Program-made: the position numbers and the translations under genes
Source: Bacillota bacterium
GTDB lineage: Bacteria; Bacillota; Clostridia; Peptostreptococcales; Anaerovoracaceae
Assembly (NCBI GenBank): GCA_017386805.1
Contig: JAFOGM010000063.1
Location: forward strand, 1-5,283
Direction of reading: 5' to 3'
Length of the DNA: 5,283 nucleotides
Shown: positions 4,441 through 5,283 of the stretch, one piece after another
How the letters are laid out: each line of letters opens with the position of its first letter
How positions within the stretch are numbered: position 1 is the stretch's first letter
The notes under the pieces: model-generated
Database searches by the model: none
What the model was told of the DNA's origin: nothing
The model's input: only the letters and a program-made list of their open reading frames with translations

Positions 4441-5283
4441 ATGTTTGTAGATAGAGCAAAAATTATTATTAAATCCGGTAAGGGTGGAAACGGCTCTGTT
4501 TCCTTCCGCCGTGAGCCTTTCGTTCCGCAGGGCGGTCCCGATGGAGGCGACGGCGGTAAGGGCGGCGACGTCATCTTTAAGGCTGACGAAGGCCTCCGTA
4601 CTCTGATGGACTTCAGATATAAGAGAAAGTATGAAGCAGAAAACGGCGAAGACGGAAAGAAGAAGAAGTGCTTCGGTAAGAAGGGGAACGATCTGATCAT
4701 CCGTGTTCCGGCCGGTACTGTAGTTATCGACGATGCTACCGGTAAGGTAATGAAGGACTTAGTTCACCACGGTGATTCCTTCGTTGCTGCAAAGGGTGGT
4801 AAAGGCGGTAAGGGTAACGTAAACTTCAAAAACTCCGTTCGTCAGGCTCCCAACTTTGCGGAAGCAGGCGGTTTCGCAGTGGAAAGAAACGTTACTCTGG
4901 TACTGAAGCTGATTGCTGATGTCGGTCTGGTTGGCTTCCCCAATGTGGGTAAGTCCACTCTGCTGTCTGTAAGTACCAGCGCAGATCCGAAGATCGCAAA
5001 CTATCACTTCACTACCATCACTCCCAATCTGGGTGTAGTACAGATGTACGATAAGAGCTTCGTTATGGCCGATATTCCCGGTCTGATCGAAGGTGCTCAC
5101 ACTGGTGCAGGCTTAGGTCTGGACTTCCTGAAGCACATTGAACGTACTAAGATGCTGATCCACGTGGTTGATGTATCCGGTTCTGAAGGCAGAGATCCGA
5201 AGGATGACTTCGACAAGATCAACAACGAACTGGCTTCTTATGGTAAAAAGCTGATGCAGAAGCCTCAGATCGTTGCTGCTAAC
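4441..5283 (+). CDS. obgE: GTPase Obg (ObgE/CgtA), N-terminal part, cut by the window end
   Basis: Obg is a slow GTPase that binds the 50S subunit during late assembly and links ribosome production to (p)ppGpp and growth state. The 281 visible residues start at ATG 4441, with GAGG at 4431-4434. The glycine-rich Obg fold spans about 1-157 and shows MFVDRAKI, KGGNGSVSFRRE, the run around GGPDGGDGGKGGDV (31-44), LRTLMDFRYKRKY and AAKGGKGGKGN. The G domain follows: G1 GFPNVGKST (165-173), switch-I threonines in YHFTTIT (188-194), G3 DIPG (211-214) and LIEGAHTGAGLGLDFLKHIERT. The window stops at Asn281, the expected first residue of the NKxD guanine-specificity motif, so the end of the G domain and any C-terminal OCT domain are not seen. 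A position usually reading as AGEPGEER is AGGFAVER here (142-149). It is separated from rpmA by a terminator and so is expressed at least partly apart from it. Confidence 0.96.
   Translation, partial: MFVDRAKIIIKSGKGGNGSVSFRREPFVPQGGPDGGDGGKGGDVIFKADEGLRTLMDFRYKRKYEAENGEDGKKKKCFGKKGNDLIIRVPAGTVVIDDATGKVMKDLVHHGDSFVAAKGGKGGKGNVNFKNSVRQAPNFAEAGGFAVERNVTLVLKLIADVGLVGFPNVGKSTLLSVSTSADPKIANYHFTTITPNLGVVQMYDKSFVMADIPGLIEGAHTGAGLGLDFLKHIERTKMLIHVVDVSGSEGRDPKDDFDKINNELASYGKKLMQKPQIVAAN

Overview
This is a chromosomal housekeeping segment with every gene on the + strand. The layout is rimO (3' end only) - pgsA - cinA - recA - rplU - rpmA - obgE (5' part only). Strong AGGAGG-type ribosome binding sites, sigma-A-like promoters, a Gram-positive-type LexA (DinR) box before recA and a structured leader before the L21 gene all point to a Bacillota (Firmicutes) bacterium of middling GC. 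A Negativicutes-like or related lineage is my guess from the gene order, but the window does not prove it. I see no mobile element, CRISPR array, tRNA, rRNA or sign of recent transfer.

Region 1 (1-830): the end of rimO, coding for the TRAM domain, sits one base before pgsA, so the two are probably co-transcribed and translationally coupled. A U-tailed hairpin (782-812) follows pgsA but lies directly against the cinA ribosome binding site, so it may act as a leader or attenuator element as well as a terminator.

Region 2 (831-3349): cinA and recA are neighbours, as in several Gram-positive bacteria. Here recA has its own promoter (TTGACT-17 bp-TATTAT) with a LexA box at the expected start of transcription, so damage control is visible in the sequence and applies to recA rather than cinA. 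A bulged 12-bp inverted repeat fills the gap and runs into the recA -35 hexamer.

Region 3 (3350-4365): a very regular series of five A-tracts spaced exactly 10 bp apart leads into a strong promoter, a nested-hairpin leader matching the position of the known L21 leader, then rplU and rpmA and a textbook terminator. L21 carries an extra ~55-residue C-terminal extension ending in a SAP/HeH-like helical module. L27 starts directly at its mature-type N-terminus and there is no prp (ysxB) protease gene between rplU and rpmA, unlike the usual Firmicutes arrangement.

Region 4 (4366-5283): obgE, a ribosome-assembly GTPase, follows a second small U-tailed hairpin and is cut by the window end at the first residue of its expected G4 motif.

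Most of this is conserved core biology. The points most worth checking are the L21 extension, the coherent loss of the L27 leader peptide and its protease, the phased A-tracts, and the hairpins placed tightly against ribosome binding sites.
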